The position numbers and the translations under genes were made by a program. A model generated the notes under the pieces. It was not told where the DNA came from and ran no database searches. It was given only the letters and a program-made list of their open reading frames with translations. Below, piece by piece: positions 36,794-45,767 of a stretch of DNA of 64,000 nt. The stretch's first letter is position 1; each line of letters opens with the position of its first letter. The DNA comes from Shewanella halotolerans. Lineage in GTDB: Bacteria > Pseudomonadota > Gammaproteobacteria > Enterobacterales > Shewanellaceae. The stretch is from positions 744,001-808,000 of the forward strand of contig NZ_CP080417.1 of assembly GCF_019457535.1 (NCBI RefSeq), read 5' to 3'.

Positions 36794-38239
36794 ATGACAC
36801 TGAAATTAACCACCTTAGGGATGGCAATCGCCGGCTTGCTGGCGGGCAATGCCTATGCCGACACTCAACTAAATAACACAACCAATACCGCGACCAATAC
36901 CGCCACCTTAGCCGAGTCGATCACCAGGCAGGAGCAGGCGCTTATCCAGCTGAAACAGGAGCTGGCTCAGCTTAAGGCGCAGCAGGCCGACAAACAGACA
37001 GAGAAACAGGCCGAGCAAAAGATTGACCGACAGGCACTGACCAAGGCAGTACAGGAGCAGGTTGCTCTGGAGGCCGCTAACAGCCCCTGGAGCCGCTTCA
37101 AGTTTGAATCCTACGGCAGCATGAATTACACCAGCGACGAGTATTTCGATAACGTGCAGGACACCTCGCCCGAGCGTCGCGGCCGTCTGGATCTGGAGCG
37201 GATCGTCACCGAATTTGGCTACCAGTTCAACGACGAGTGGGACATGGAGGTGGAGATCGAATATGAGCATGGCGGCACGGGCAGCGCCCTGGAATATGAC
37301 GGTTTCGACGAGTTTGGCGAGTTCGAGTCGGAGGTCGAAGCCGGCGGTGAGGTGATGATCGAGAAGGCCCAGCTCAGGTATCGCCCGAGTAAAGCCTTCG
37401 GCGTCAAGTTCGGTAACATACATCTGCCGGTGGGCCTCTCCAGCATGCTGCACAAGCCTAACCAGTATCTGACCGTACTGCGTCACCGCAGCGAGGCGGC
37501 CATGTTACCCGCCGTGTGGAACGAGACGGGTATCGGCATCTTCGGCGACCTGGGGGATTTTCACTATCAGGCTCAAGTAGTTAGTGGCCTCAACTCAGAG
37601 TATTTCCGCACCTACGACTGGATAGCATCCGGCCATCAAAAGCGATTCGAGCACATTAACGCCGACGAGCTGGCCTATGTGCTGCGCCTGGATTACGGCA
37701 GCTTCAAACAGCCAGGTCTGGCCCTGGGCGCCGCCTACTACTATGGCAACACCAGCGGTAATCGCCACAAGAGCAACAAGTTGGCCGGTGATGGCAGCGT
37801 GAGCCTGCTGGCGCTGTCCGGTGCCTATGTGGATGGCCCTTGGATACTGCGTGGACAGTACCTGCAGGGCACCCTGGATGATGCCGATGCGATCACTCAG
37901 GCCAACAAGACCACCCCGGGCCTCAAGCCAGGCAACTTCGCCCAGCTGGGCAGCAAGGCCGAATCCTTCTTCGTCGAGGCGGGGCTGGATCTCAACCACT
38001 TCTTCTCTGTGCCGCTGACAGTGTTTGCCAACCTGGATTACGCCAACCCGCTGAGTGAGGTGGAAACCGGTACGGCCACCAAGCGCTATGAGAACACCTG
38101 GACCAGCGTCGGTATCAACTATTCGCCGATCCCCGAGATAGTGATCAAGGCCGAGGGCGGCCTGCATCAGGTGGCGGTGGCTGCCATCCCGGATACCCAT
38201 TTCTTTGCCCTGGGCGTGGGCTATCAATTCTCGCTCTAA
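36794..38239 (+). CDS. outer-membrane beta-barrel protein with N-terminal coiled coil
   Basis: 481 residues from the ATG at 36794 (GGAGAGAAG site upstream). Signal peptide ends NAYA. Residues ~35-75 are a Gln/Lys/Leu-rich coiled coil (TRQEQALIQLKQELAQLKAQ). The rest is a porin-like barrel of alternating amphipathic strands that ends VGYQFSL. The order (coiled coil, then barrel) resembles OprP-type porins. With the Fur box and the imelysin/di-heme genes it is probably an iron-responsive outer-membrane channel. It might also be a phosphate- or carboxylate-type porin. Confidence 0.78.
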   Translation: MTLKLTTLGMAIAGLLAGNAYADTQLNNTTNTATNTATLAESITRQEQALIQLKQELAQLKAQQADKQTEKQAEQKIDRQALTKAVQEQVALEAANSPWSRFKFESYGSMNYTSDEYFDNVQDTSPERRGRLDLERIVTEFGYQFNDEWDMEVEIEYEHGGTGSALEYDGFDEFGEFESEVEAGGEVMIEKAQLRYRPSKAFGVKFGNIHLPVGLSSMLHKPNQYLTVLRHRSEAAMLPAVWNETGIGIFGDLGDFHYQAQVVSGLNSEYFRTYDWIASGHQKRFEHINADELAYVLRLDYGSFKQPGLALGAAYYYGNTSGNRHKSNKLAGDGSVSLLALSGAYVDGPWILRGQYLQGTLDDADAITQANKTTPGLKPGNFAQLGSKAESFFVEAGLDLNHFFSVPLTVFANLDYANPLSEVETGTATKRYENTWTSVGINYSPIPEIVIKAEGGLHQVAVAAIPDTHFFALGVGYQFSL

Positions 38240-38272
38240 CGGCGGACAACTTTGATTTTTATGGAGAGACAG

Positions 38273-39421
38273 ATGAAACACTTTAAATATGGCGCGATCG
38301 CATTGGCACTCATTTCAACTCTGGCCGCCTGTGGTGGTTCGGGCAGCGACGAGCCCGAGGTCGTGGTGCCCGAGACAGGTTTTAGTTTCGATGCCGACGC
38401 CCTGATCGTCAACCTGAGCGACGAGGTGATCGTCAAGGGTTACAGCACACTGGCAGATCGCGGTGAGGCGCTGCTGCAGGCCACCCAGACCCTGGTTGCC
38501 ACTCCGACCCAGGCAAATCTTGAGGCGGCGCAGTCGGCCTGGAAGGCGGCCCGCCAGCCCTGGGAGCAGGGCGAGTCACACATCTTTGGCCCGGTGGACT
38601 CTCTGGGGATCGACCCACACCTGGATAGCTGGCCGCTGAACACCACAGATCTTAAGACGGTCCTAATCAACAGCAGCGGCTTCGATGCCGAGACCATCAA
38701 GGGCTGGAACGATGACGTGCAGGGCTTCCACACCATGGAGTTTCTGCTGTTCGGTGACGGCATAGACGACAACGTCAAGCAGATCGACGAGTTGACCGCC
38801 AATGAGCGCGACTATCTCATGGGACTGGCCGAGGTGTTTCGCGACTACACCAAGCAGCTGGCCGATGCCTGGCAGGTCAGCCATGACGGTCAGAGCGGCA
38901 AGGCCTATGGCGAGTTGCTGAAATCGCCGGGCATCGATGGTAATACCTTCTACAGCTCACAGGTGGGTGTGTTGGAGGAGCTGATCAAGGGGATGATCGG
39001 CATAGTCGATGAGGTCGGCAATGGTAAGATCGCCGACCCCTTCGGTGGCTCGCTGGCCAGCGCCGACACCTCAAAGGTGGAGTCGCAATACTCCTGGAAC
39101 TCGCTGACCGACTTTAGCGACAACATCATAGGGGTACGTAACGTCTATCAGGGCGAGTTCACCGGCGAAGCCGACAAGCAGGGGATCATCGACTTCGTGC
39201 GCGCCGCGGACAGCGAGCTGGCTAGCCGGGTCGCCGCCGAGATAGACGCTGCCATCTTGCAGATCCGCGCCATCGAAGGCACAGATAAGATGCCGTTCCG
39301 TCAGGCGATAAAAGATGAGGCGGGCCGTGAGCGCATCCAGAAGGCGGTCGATGCCCTGGCCACCCTGCAGGCGAGCCTGGAAAACCAGGTGTTGCCGCTA
39401 CTCAAAGAGTGGAAGGTATAA
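38273..39421 (+). CDS. imelysin-family iron-regulated lipoprotein
   Basis: A 382-residue protein from the ATG at 38273 (GGAGAGAC site). Lipobox: LAAC. It has the imelysin-family GxHxxE motif, seen as GFHTMEFLLFG, and a helical repeat region with KAARQPWEQGESHIFGPVDS. Imelysin/EfeO-like proteins are tied to iron uptake in other bacteria but their mechanism is unclear. A hairpin with a T run follows, before the di-heme gene. Confidence 0.9.
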   Translation: MKHFKYGAIALALISTLAACGGSGSDEPEVVVPETGFSFDADALIVNLSDEVIVKGYSTLADRGEALLQATQTLVATPTQANLEAAQSAWKAARQPWEQGESHIFGPVDSLGIDPHLDSWPLNTTDLKTVLINSSGFDAETIKGWNDDVQGFHTMEFLLFGDGIDDNVKQIDELTANERDYLMGLAEVFRDYTKQLADAWQVSHDGQSGKAYGELLKSPGIDGNTFYSSQVGVLEELIKGMIGIVDEVGNGKIADPFGGSLASADTSKVESQYSWNSLTDFSDNIIGVRNVYQGEFTGEADKQGIIDFVRAADSELASRVAAEIDAAILQIRAIEGTDKMPFRQAIKDEAGRERIQKAVDALATLQASLENQVLPLLKEWKV

Positions 39422-39433
39422 GGCCAGTTAAGA

Positions 39434-39455
39434 AGAGAGCCCAGGCTCTCTTTTT
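39434..39455 (+). terminator. hairpin with T run between imelysin and di-heme genes
   Basis: Stem GAGAGC / GCTCTC followed by T5. It should stop part of the transcript from the upstream genes and so set the ratio of the two lipoproteins. Confidence 0.7.
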
Positions 39456-39483
39456 CTTGCCTATATAACCCTATAAAAATAAA

Positions 39484-39511
39484 GGCTAAATGGCAAAAGG
39501 CCCATTTAGCC
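39484..39511 (+). other. 10-bp leader hairpin upstream of the di-heme gene
   Basis: Perfect inverted repeat GGCTAAATGG / CCATTTAGCC with an 8-base loop, ending about 25 bases before the ATG at 39536. Not a terminator (no T run after it). It could limit translation or bind a regulator. Confidence 0.6.
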
Positions 39512-39535
39512 CGACTGCAATAAAGTGTGATAAAG

Positions 39536-41167
39536 ATGATGAATTGCTTAACCAAACCCTCCGCCCTGTTGGCGGCCTTGACCCTGGCTCAGACATTGGC
39601 GCTAAGCGGCTGTGGCGGCTCGGGTGATGAGATAGAAGTGCCAGAGCCCGAGAAGCAGTATCCCGACTATACCCAGGTGACGGCATTGGGCGGTGATACC
39701 ACCACCTTCGATGCCTCGAGTTCGGGCCACGGCTACTCGACGCCGGCGCTGAATCTTAACCAGACTCAGCTCGCCCAGCACCTAAGCGGCGACCTGAATT
39801 TTGAGACCGCCTTTACCACGGCGCCCAACGAGGAGCATCCCGAGCTCGACGGCCTGGGGCCAGTGTTCAACAACGCCGACTGTAACTCCTGCCATCAGCG
39901 CGACGGTCGTAACTCGACGCCGATAGTGCCCGCAGGGCAAGCGCGCATCAAGCTCGGCTCCGAGGCGGGGATCTTCCTGCGTATCAGCAAGGCGCCGGAC
40001 CAGCCCTGCCTGGAAGGTACGTCTGAGAACAACTACTGCGCGCCTATCCCTGTGCCAAACTTTGGCACTCAGCTGTTTCACCGCGGGGTGCTTAAGGCCA
40101 GGGAAGATTGGCAGCAGAACCTGTTCGGCGGTCAGGCGGATGTCTACCTCTCCTACGAGCTAAAGACGGTAACCTATCCCGACGGCACCGAGGTGACGCT
40201 GAAAAGACCACTGTTTGCGGTGGAGAACCCCTTCGATGCGCCGGGTGAGAGCCTCAACAGCAGCAATGTCACCTCTGAGCTTTTGCAGGGCGATGTCTTG
40301 ATGGGCTGGCGAAACGGCATGCCTGTGTTTGGTCTTGGGCTGCTGGAGGCGATTCCCGAGGCGAGTATTCTGGCGCTGGTGGATGAAAACGATGCCGACG
40401 GCGACGGTATCTCAGGACGGGCAAACTATGTGTTCGACGCCGTCAAGGCGCAGCGCGGCGAGAGCCATCCCGTCTCTTTGGGGCGTTTCGGCTGGAAGGC
40501 CAACACCCCCAGCGTGCGGGTGCAGTCATTGGGCGCGCTGCGCGGCGATATAGGGATCACCAATTCTCTGTTTCCCGAGGAGAGCATAGCGGGCACCAGC
40601 ATGCATGACAGCTACCTAACCCGCACCGGGTTTGTCGATACCGGCAGCGGCGTCGACGGTGAGCCGGAGGCGAGCGCCGAGTTCAGCGACGACGTGGTCT
40701 TCTACGCCGAGACCCTGGCGGTGCCGGCGAGGCGGCAGGTGGATGATGTTAAGGTGAGGGAAGGGGCGCGCCTGTTCGAGCAGGTCAATTGCAGCGGTTG
40801 TCATCAGCCCAAGTTTGTCACCAAGAGCAATGGCGAGATCGGCGGCCTGCCCATGATAGAGGCCCTCAAGGGGCAGACCATCTATCCCTTCAGCGACATG
40901 TTGCTCCATGACATGGGCGAAGGCCTGAGTGACGCTCGCCCTGACTTCCTGGCGAGCGGCAGTGAGTGGCGCACCCGGCCGCTTTGGGGCATAGGCCTGA
41001 CCCAGACGGTCAACCCCCAGGCGGGCTTCTTGCACGATGGCCGCGCGGCGAGTGTGGAGGAGGCGATCCTCTGGCATGGCGGCGAGGCCCAGGCCAGTAC
41101 CGATAAGTTTATGGCCCTGAGCCAAGCGGAGCGCTCGCAACTGCTGGCCTTCGTGATGTCCCTCTAA
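39536..41167 (+). CDS. di-heme oxidoreductase (DUF1111) lipoprotein
   Basis: 543 residues from the ATG at 39536; a GTG 9 bases upstream is also possible. Signal peptide with LSGC lipobox. Two c-type heme motifs: ADCNSCHQRD in the N-terminal half and NCSGCHQPKF in the C-terminal half. An Asp-rich DENDADGDGISGRAN segment may bind calcium. The family (thiol oxidoreductase-like, DUF1111) is often encoded next to imelysins, as here. A role in redox handling of iron is inferred. Confidence 0.88.
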   Translation: MMNCLTKPSALLAALTLAQTLALSGCGGSGDEIEVPEPEKQYPDYTQVTALGGDTTTFDASSSGHGYSTPALNLNQTQLAQHLSGDLNFETAFTTAPNEEHPELDGLGPVFNNADCNSCHQRDGRNSTPIVPAGQARIKLGSEAGIFLRISKAPDQPCLEGTSENNYCAPIPVPNFGTQLFHRGVLKAREDWQQNLFGGQADVYLSYELKTVTYPDGTEVTLKRPLFAVENPFDAPGESLNSSNVTSELLQGDVLMGWRNGMPVFGLGLLEAIPEASILALVDENDADGDGISGRANYVFDAVKAQRGESHPVSLGRFGWKANTPSVRVQSLGALRGDIGITNSLFPEESIAGTSMHDSYLTRTGFVDTGSGVDGEPEASAEFSDDVVFYAETLAVPARRQVDDVKVREGARLFEQVNCSGCHQPKFVTKSNGEIGGLPMIEALKGQTIYPFSDMLLHDMGEGLSDARPDFLASGSEWRTRPLWGIGLTQTVNPQAGFLHDGRAASVEEAILWHGGEAQASTDKFMALSQAERSQLLAFVMSL

Positions 41168-41187
41168 GGGTAAGAAAGGCGATGGGG

Positions 41188-41212
41188 AGCGCGGTCTAGG
41201 CCGCGCTTTTTT
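41188..41212 (+). terminator. terminator after the di-heme gene
   Basis: Stem AGCGCGG / CCGCGCT with a 6-base loop followed by T6. Confidence 0.85.
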
Positions 41213-41362
41213 ATGACAAAATGTATCCAGGAGGCAATTTGTGACCTCGGTAAACTTAAGCCGGATTTTGCCCTTAGTCCTCGTGATCTGTTTCAATTAA
41301 ATATTGCCCGATTTCCCCTATCATGGTGCTATAGCAAGAGTTAAGTCGACTTAGGGGCCTTC

Positions 41363-41884
41363 GTGAGCAAAATATTAATCATCTATTCCAGTGTGCATGG
41401 GCAGACCCGTAAGCTGTGCGATTTCATGCAGCGCGAGCTCGAGGCGCTGGAACATAGTGTCACCTGCGCCAGCATAGATAACCCGCCAGCCCTGGAAGGG
41501 TTCGATAAGATAGTCCTGGGCGCCAGCATTCGTCATGGCAAGCATAATCCCAGGGTGTATGACTTCATTCGCGAGAACATCAAGGTGTTGCAGGAGAAGG
41601 CCAGCAGTTTCTTTTCGGTGAGCCTGGTGGCGCGCAAGCCCGCCAAGAATACTCCAGAGACAAATCCCTATATGCAGGCATTTTTGGCCAAGTCGCCCTG
41701 GCAGCCTAAGCTCTTGGCGGTGTTTGGTGGTAACCTGGATTATCAGGGCTATAACGCCCTGGATCGCAACATCATACGCTTCATCATGTGGATCACTAAG
41801 GGACCGACGGCGCCGGATACCAAGGTCGAGTACACCGACTGGGATAAGGTGAAACATTATGCTCAGCAGGTCGATGCGCTCTAG
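41363..41884 (+). CDS. hemG: menaquinone-dependent protoporphyrinogen oxidase (HemG type)
   Basis: A 173-residue flavodoxin-like protein starting with GTG. N-terminal FMN loop MSKILIIYSSVHGQT, then VLGASIRHGKHNP and the HemG insert-like region ending KGPTAPDTKVEYTDWDKV. It oxidises protoporphyrinogen IX with quinone as acceptor in heme synthesis. It is followed by a b-type cytochrome-like gene 64 bases later. Confidence 0.93.
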   Translation: MSKILIIYSSVHGQTRKLCDFMQRELEALEHSVTCASIDNPPALEGFDKIVLGASIRHGKHNPRVYDFIRENIKVLQEKASSFFSVSLVARKPAKNTPETNPYMQAFLAKSPWQPKLLAVFGGNLDYQGYNALDRNIIRFIMWITKGPTAPDTKVEYTDWDKVKHYAQQVDAL

Positions 41885-41948
41885 TATTGCGTGCTTAAGT
41901 AAATTCCAAGCGTAAACATAGTGTGAGCCATATCAAGGGGAGAGCAAG

Positions 41949-42473
41949 ATGAAGACACTGACCAAGCTGCGCGAGGTGCTGGAGACCTATCAGCATCTGT
42001 TTGTCATTCTGTTAACCCTGTTTCTGGTGGGCACCAGCGGCTGGCTCATGATGGGACGGGCGCTGCGGGCTAACGCCTCGGTCTGGGATATCCTGCATGT
42101 CTACCTCGGGCTGCTGGCGGGGATCTTCTCGGTCACCATGTTGGCGATAAACCTGATGCGCGGTCAGTGGCGACAATATTTTCCCTATCTGGTGGGCGAC
42201 TTTACCCAGCTGAGTAACGATGTGTGTGGCCTGAAGCGGGGCAAGTTGCCCCTGGCCGGTGGCCGCGGCCTGTTTAGCGTGGTCGAGGGGATAGGCATGC
42301 TGCTGTTTGTGGCGGTATCCGTTACCGGCTTGATGTGGTTTCTCACCCAGGGCAGCAGCGAAGCCCTCAACTGGCGTAGCTATCATCACAGCCTGGCCCA
42401 TGGCTTCATCGTCTTCATGGTGATCCACGCCCTGTTTGCCCTGTCGCACCTGCTGGACTTTATTCGTCGCTAG
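41949..42473 (+). CDS. b-type cytochrome-like four-helix membrane protein
   Basis: A 174-residue protein with four hydrophobic helices. Histidines sit at places suited to heme: ETYQHLFVILL in helix 1, DILHVYLGLLAG in helix 2, and SYHHSLAHGFIVFMVIHALF around helix 4. The layout is like cytochrome b561 or the DUF4405 group. Ribosome site AGGGGAGAG upstream. Same strand as hemG with no terminator between, so probably co-transcribed. Heme binding is inferred from the spacing of His residues. Confidence 0.7.
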   Translation: MKTLTKLREVLETYQHLFVILLTLFLVGTSGWLMMGRALRANASVWDILHVYLGLLAGIFSVTMLAINLMRGQWRQYFPYLVGDFTQLSNDVCGLKRGKLPLAGGRGLFSVVEGIGMLLFVAVSVTGLMWFLTQGSSEALNWRSYHHSLAHGFIVFMVIHALFALSHLLDFIRR

Positions 42474-42502
42474 GCCAGTGCTAAGCCAGTACTAGGCCAG
42501 TG
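42470..42502. repeat. 11-bp tandem repeat, three units
   Basis: CTAGGCCAGTG (42470-42480), CTAAGCCAGTA (42481-42491), CTAGGCCAGTG (42492-42502). The array begins at the stop codon of the cytochrome-like gene. Confidence 0.8.
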
Positions 42503-42549
42503 CCAGCGCCCGCGGGAGTTTAAGCGCCGCAAGACAAGGTTAGATTTGA

Positions 42550-43422
42550 TCACTCCTCGTCGATTAACTGCTCGATAAACCAGTTGCCCGCTTGGCCCAG
42601 TCCCTCCTGCCAGATGAGATCTATGGGCCAGTGATTGCCCTGCTTACCATAATCGAAGTTCAGATCCTTAAGCTTGCCCTCCTCGATAAGCGGCCTAGCA
42701 AGCGCCTGTGGATACATGGCAAAACCACAGCCCGCCAACAGTAGCTCCCGCAGTTGGTAGAAGCGCTCGACGGTCACCAGCTTGCAGGAGTAGCGCATCA
42801 CCTCCAGGTAATGGGGCAGTATGATGTTACCCGCTGGTGGCATCAGCTGGTGATGGTGATCGAAGTCTTCCAGCTCGGGGGCACTCCTCAGTTGCGCCAG
42901 CGGATGTTGGGGCGCGCTCACCAGCAGCCATTTAATGCTGTTGATGGATTGTATGTTGACCCCCCTGAGATTCACCAGGCGATTAGGCGCAATAATGATA
43001 TCGCACTGCAGATTCTGCCAGTCCAGGGTTTCCGCCTCGACTATGTTGATTTCCAGATCTGGGTAGCGCGCCGCCAGCTCGCCGATGAGCCGGGTGTATT
43101 CGGGGTAACAGGTATAGGGATGCAGGCAGATGGAGAGCTGGCTCTCTATTCCTTCGCTCATCATCTGCGCCTGACGTTCCATGGCGATAAGCTTGGGCAG
43201 TATCTCCAGCGCCTTCACATAGAGGCGTTTGCCCTCTTGGGTGAGCTGTGGCTTCTTACCGCCATGGCGCTCGAACAGGGTCAGCTCAAGATCAAACTCC
43301 AGATGTTGTATCGCCTTGTTGACTGCGGCGACACTGACCCCCAACTCCTTGGCGGCGCTGGAAAAGCTGCCATGCTGGGCTACGGAAACCAGGTATTGCA
43401 ATCTCTCTGTGGTGATGATCAT
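42550..43422 (-). CDS. LysR-type transcriptional regulator
   Basis: A 290-residue protein: N-terminal winged helix-turn-helix (LQYLVSVAQHGSFSSAAKELGVSVAAVNKAIQ), then an effector-binding domain. It is divergent from the Ntn amidohydrolase gene with 109 bases between, a classic LysR target arrangement. The effector is unknown. Confidence 0.9.
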   Translation of the reverse strand: MIITTERLQYLVSVAQHGSFSSAAKELGVSVAAVNKAIQHLEFDLELTLFERHGGKKPQLTQEGKRLYVKALEILPKLIAMERQAQMMSEGIESQLSICLHPYTCYPEYTRLIGELAARYPDLEINIVEAETLDWQNLQCDIIIAPNRLVNLRGVNIQSINSIKWLLVSAPQHPLAQLRSAPELEDFDHHHQLMPPAGNIILPHYLEVMRYSCKLVTVERFYQLRELLLAGCGFAMYPQALARPLIEEGKLKDLNFDYGKQGNHWPIDLIWQEGLGQAGNWFIEQLIDEE

Positions 43423-43427
43423 CGGCG

Positions 43428-43445
43428 AACCTTTAACTTTAGGTT
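43428..43445. promoter_or_regulatory. small inverted repeat in the LysR divergent region
   Basis: AACCT / AGGTT with an 8-base spacer lies just upstream of the LysR start. LysR proteins bind short dyads near their own promoter; this is a weak candidate. Confidence 0.3.
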
Positions 43446-43531
43446 TATAGTTCTTAGGGTAGCACTTTTTTCGCCTTTGGTACGATTAACCCGTCAACGA
43501 ATCAACATCCTCAGTTACGGAGATTGTTACC

Positions 43532-44611
43532 ATGAAAAAAGTACTACTAAGCACCACTATCGCCGCCCTGTTTGCTACGACCATGGGCGCCGCCATAAAC
43601 GCCGAAGCCTGTTCTCGTCTGGTGACAGAGACCCAATACGGCACTATGTTAATGCGCACCGCAGACTGGGTGAGCACAGCCCCTTTCGACGGTCACATGT
43701 CTGTCTTCCCTGTCGGTACCGAGCGCACCATGCGTGGTCAGGTTGCCGAGTACCAGCAGGCCATGACTAAGTGGCAGACTAAGTACCACACCCTCTCTAT
43801 CGAAGAGCATGGCGCCTTCGGCGGCCTGTCGGGTCAGACTTCTAACGAGAAGGGACTCAGCGTGATGGCGCTATCTCAGCATGACAGCGAGCCCTATCTG
43901 GCCCAGCACAAAGATAATGGCGCACCAGCAGTCAACACCGCCGACGTAGTGAGCTTCATCACCGAGCGTTATGCCACCACTGCCGAGGTGAAAGCGGCCC
44001 TGGATAACGGTGAGTTCCAAATCGCCTGGGCCTCTGCGCCAAATGGTATGGAGCACGCTGCGCCGCTGCACTACTCTGTGGTCGATGCCGACGGTAACAT
44101 CATGCTGATCCAACTGGTGAAGGGCGGTGAGCAGAAGATTTACTTGGGTGATGCCGAATCGGATCTGCGCGTGAAGACTAACGACCCGCTGCAGGAGAAG
44201 CACAGAGAGTATATGCAGCAGTTCGACCTTAAGGATCCTAGCGTTGCCACTAAGATGCCTTGGAGCATAGGCGGCCTGGAGCGTAACTCACGCCTGCTGG
44301 CCATGTCGACACACATGGACTTAGAAGGGCTGAGCTACACAGAGACAGTTGCTCGTCAGAAGGGCACCTTCGATGCGGCGGCGCTGGTGCCATTCGGTGT
44401 GCAGGATCCTAAGACGGGCGAAGACTATCCAAGCTTCTTCAGCATGCAGTACAACCTGGATAACGGTGATATCTGGTTCCGCAGCCTGATGAGTGGCAAG
44501 GAGATCAAGTTTAACCTGGAAGACACCAAGCAGTTCAAGACGCCAATGCATGCCGATATCATGGCTCAGGTAGATAAAGGCGCTCAGACCATCACCTGGT
44601 CTAAGATGTAA
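43532..44611 (+). CDS. periplasmic choloylglycine hydrolase-family amidohydrolase
   Basis: A 359-residue linear amide C-N hydrolase (penicillin V acylase / bile salt hydrolase family). Signal peptide is followed by EACSRLVTETQYGT; the Cys of CSRL becomes the N-terminal nucleophile after cleavage. Later features: MRTADWV (conserved Arg-x-x-Asp), GGLSGQTSNEKGLSVMAL and WASAPNGMEHAAPLHYSVVD. The natural substrate in a marine bacterium is unknown; N-acyl homoserine lactones are known substrates of relatives. Gene is divergent from the LysR regulator and followed by a terminator. Confidence 0.88.
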   Translation: MKKVLLSTTIAALFATTMGAAINAEACSRLVTETQYGTMLMRTADWVSTAPFDGHMSVFPVGTERTMRGQVAEYQQAMTKWQTKYHTLSIEEHGAFGGLSGQTSNEKGLSVMALSQHDSEPYLAQHKDNGAPAVNTADVVSFITERYATTAEVKAALDNGEFQIAWASAPNGMEHAAPLHYSVVDADGNIMLIQLVKGGEQKIYLGDAESDLRVKTNDPLQEKHREYMQQFDLKDPSVATKMPWSIGGLERNSRLLAMSTHMDLEGLSYTETVARQKGTFDAAALVPFGVQDPKTGEDYPSFFSMQYNLDNGDIWFRSLMSGKEIKFNLEDTKQFKTPMHADIMAQVDKGAQTITWSKM

Positions 44612-44641
44612 GCTAGGCGAATGCCTTAACAAAATGGGTTT

Positions 44642-44673
44642 AAAAAAGCGCGGCTTAGGCCGCGCTTTTTTTT
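44642..44673. terminator. bidirectional terminator
   Basis: Stem AGCGCGGC / GCCGCGCT with A run on the left and T8 on the right, between the amidohydrolase (plus) and DUF2955 (minus) genes. Confidence 0.9.
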
Positions 44674-44681
44674 ATCTGCTT

Positions 44682-45767
44682 TTATGACTGCTTCGCTGCT
44701 GGCATCGCAGTCTCTGGCGCTTCGGAGGGCGCATTACTAGGCGCCTCATCTGAGCCCTTCTCATCCGTCGATTCATCAGTTGCGCCCGTCTCATGGTGCA
44801 GCAGGCTGAGCAGCAGGCCACCAATTACGATGGCGATACTGATAGAGATTAGGCGCACCAGCTGGGCATAGAGGGCATCGGATCCTATGTGAGTGATGAT
44901 CTGATACACAAGCACCACAAAGTTGGTAAACAGCAGCTGATAGATGGCCAGGGGAGTGGCTCGCCTGATGGCAAAGCCCGCTAGTTGCAAGCCGCAGAAG
45001 ATGGCCATTCCCAACACTACCCAGGTCGGCAGACCGAAGGCGAAGGTCAACATCACGGGGAAGGTGAAGAGGATACCTATGGCCGTGGTGATCAGACGAT
45101 TCTGCTTGAAGCTCTTATGCTCCTTGGGATCCGCCAGCTTGATCATGCTGCCTATTGTGATAGCAATCAGCATGCTCTGGGAGCTGCCTATGCCGATCAG
45201 CGCCGCCAACACTATGGTCATGGCGGTGGTCTTAAATAAGATGGTGCCCATATGGGTGCTGCTGCCATCGGCCTGGGTCTCATCGGGCAGTATGTCTTGC
45301 TCGTCGCCGGGAAACAGCAGGAAACTCAGATAGGTGAGGATCAGTGCCAGCACCGCCGATTTCATCAACAACCAGGGCAGCACCTCGATGGGCGCCTGCA
45401 TTTGCTTACTCATGATGGTCATGATGATCACCACGATCAGCATCAGGGTCGCGAGCAGATCTTTGCCGTCGTTGTGGCTGCGATAGAAACTCCAAAACAG
45501 CAGCGACCAGCAAAACAGCAGGTAGCCGCTGGGAGAGTCCAGCAAGAGTCCGCCGATAAACACCAGTCCCAGGCTGACAAACAGGACGATCAGCAGCAGC
45601 TTGAGCATCAGGCTCAGGGGCGGACGCGAAGGCATCAGGGTGAGAAAAATCACCATGAACATGGGCGCCAATATGGCTAGCGGCGCCGCCTGGGACCAGA
45701 GGTAAAACAGCAGCGCCAGTGGGCCGAATACCAGGCGTATGATAGGGTTGGCTGGGCTATGAAACAT
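44682..45767 (-). CDS. DUF2955-family membrane protein (FUSC-like transporter subunit)
   Basis: A 361-residue protein with about 10 hydrophobic helices and an acidic, Ser/Pro/Ala-rich C-terminal tail (EAPSNAPSEAPETAMPAAKQ). It matches the DUF2955 type, related to aromatic-acid/FUSC exporters. The start overlaps the end of the HlyD-like gene by 11 bases, so it is the partner in a two-gene export pair. The substrate is not evident. Confidence 0.8.
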   Translation of the reverse strand: MFHSPANPIIRLVFGPLALLFYLWSQAAPLAILAPMFMVIFLTLMPSRPPLSLMLKLLLIVLFVSLGLVFIGGLLLDSPSGYLLFCWSLLFWSFYRSHNDGKDLLATLMLIVVIIMTIMSKQMQAPIEVLPWLLMKSAVLALILTYLSFLLFPGDEQDILPDETQADGSSTHMGTILFKTTAMTIVLAALIGIGSSQSMLIAITIGSMIKLADPKEHKSFKQNRLITTAIGILFTFPVMLTFAFGLPTWVVLGMAIFCGLQLAGFAIRRATPLAIYQLLFTNFVVLVYQIITHIGSDALYAQLVRLISISIAIVIGGLLLSLLHHETGATDESTDEKGSDEAPSNAPSEAPETAMPAAKQS

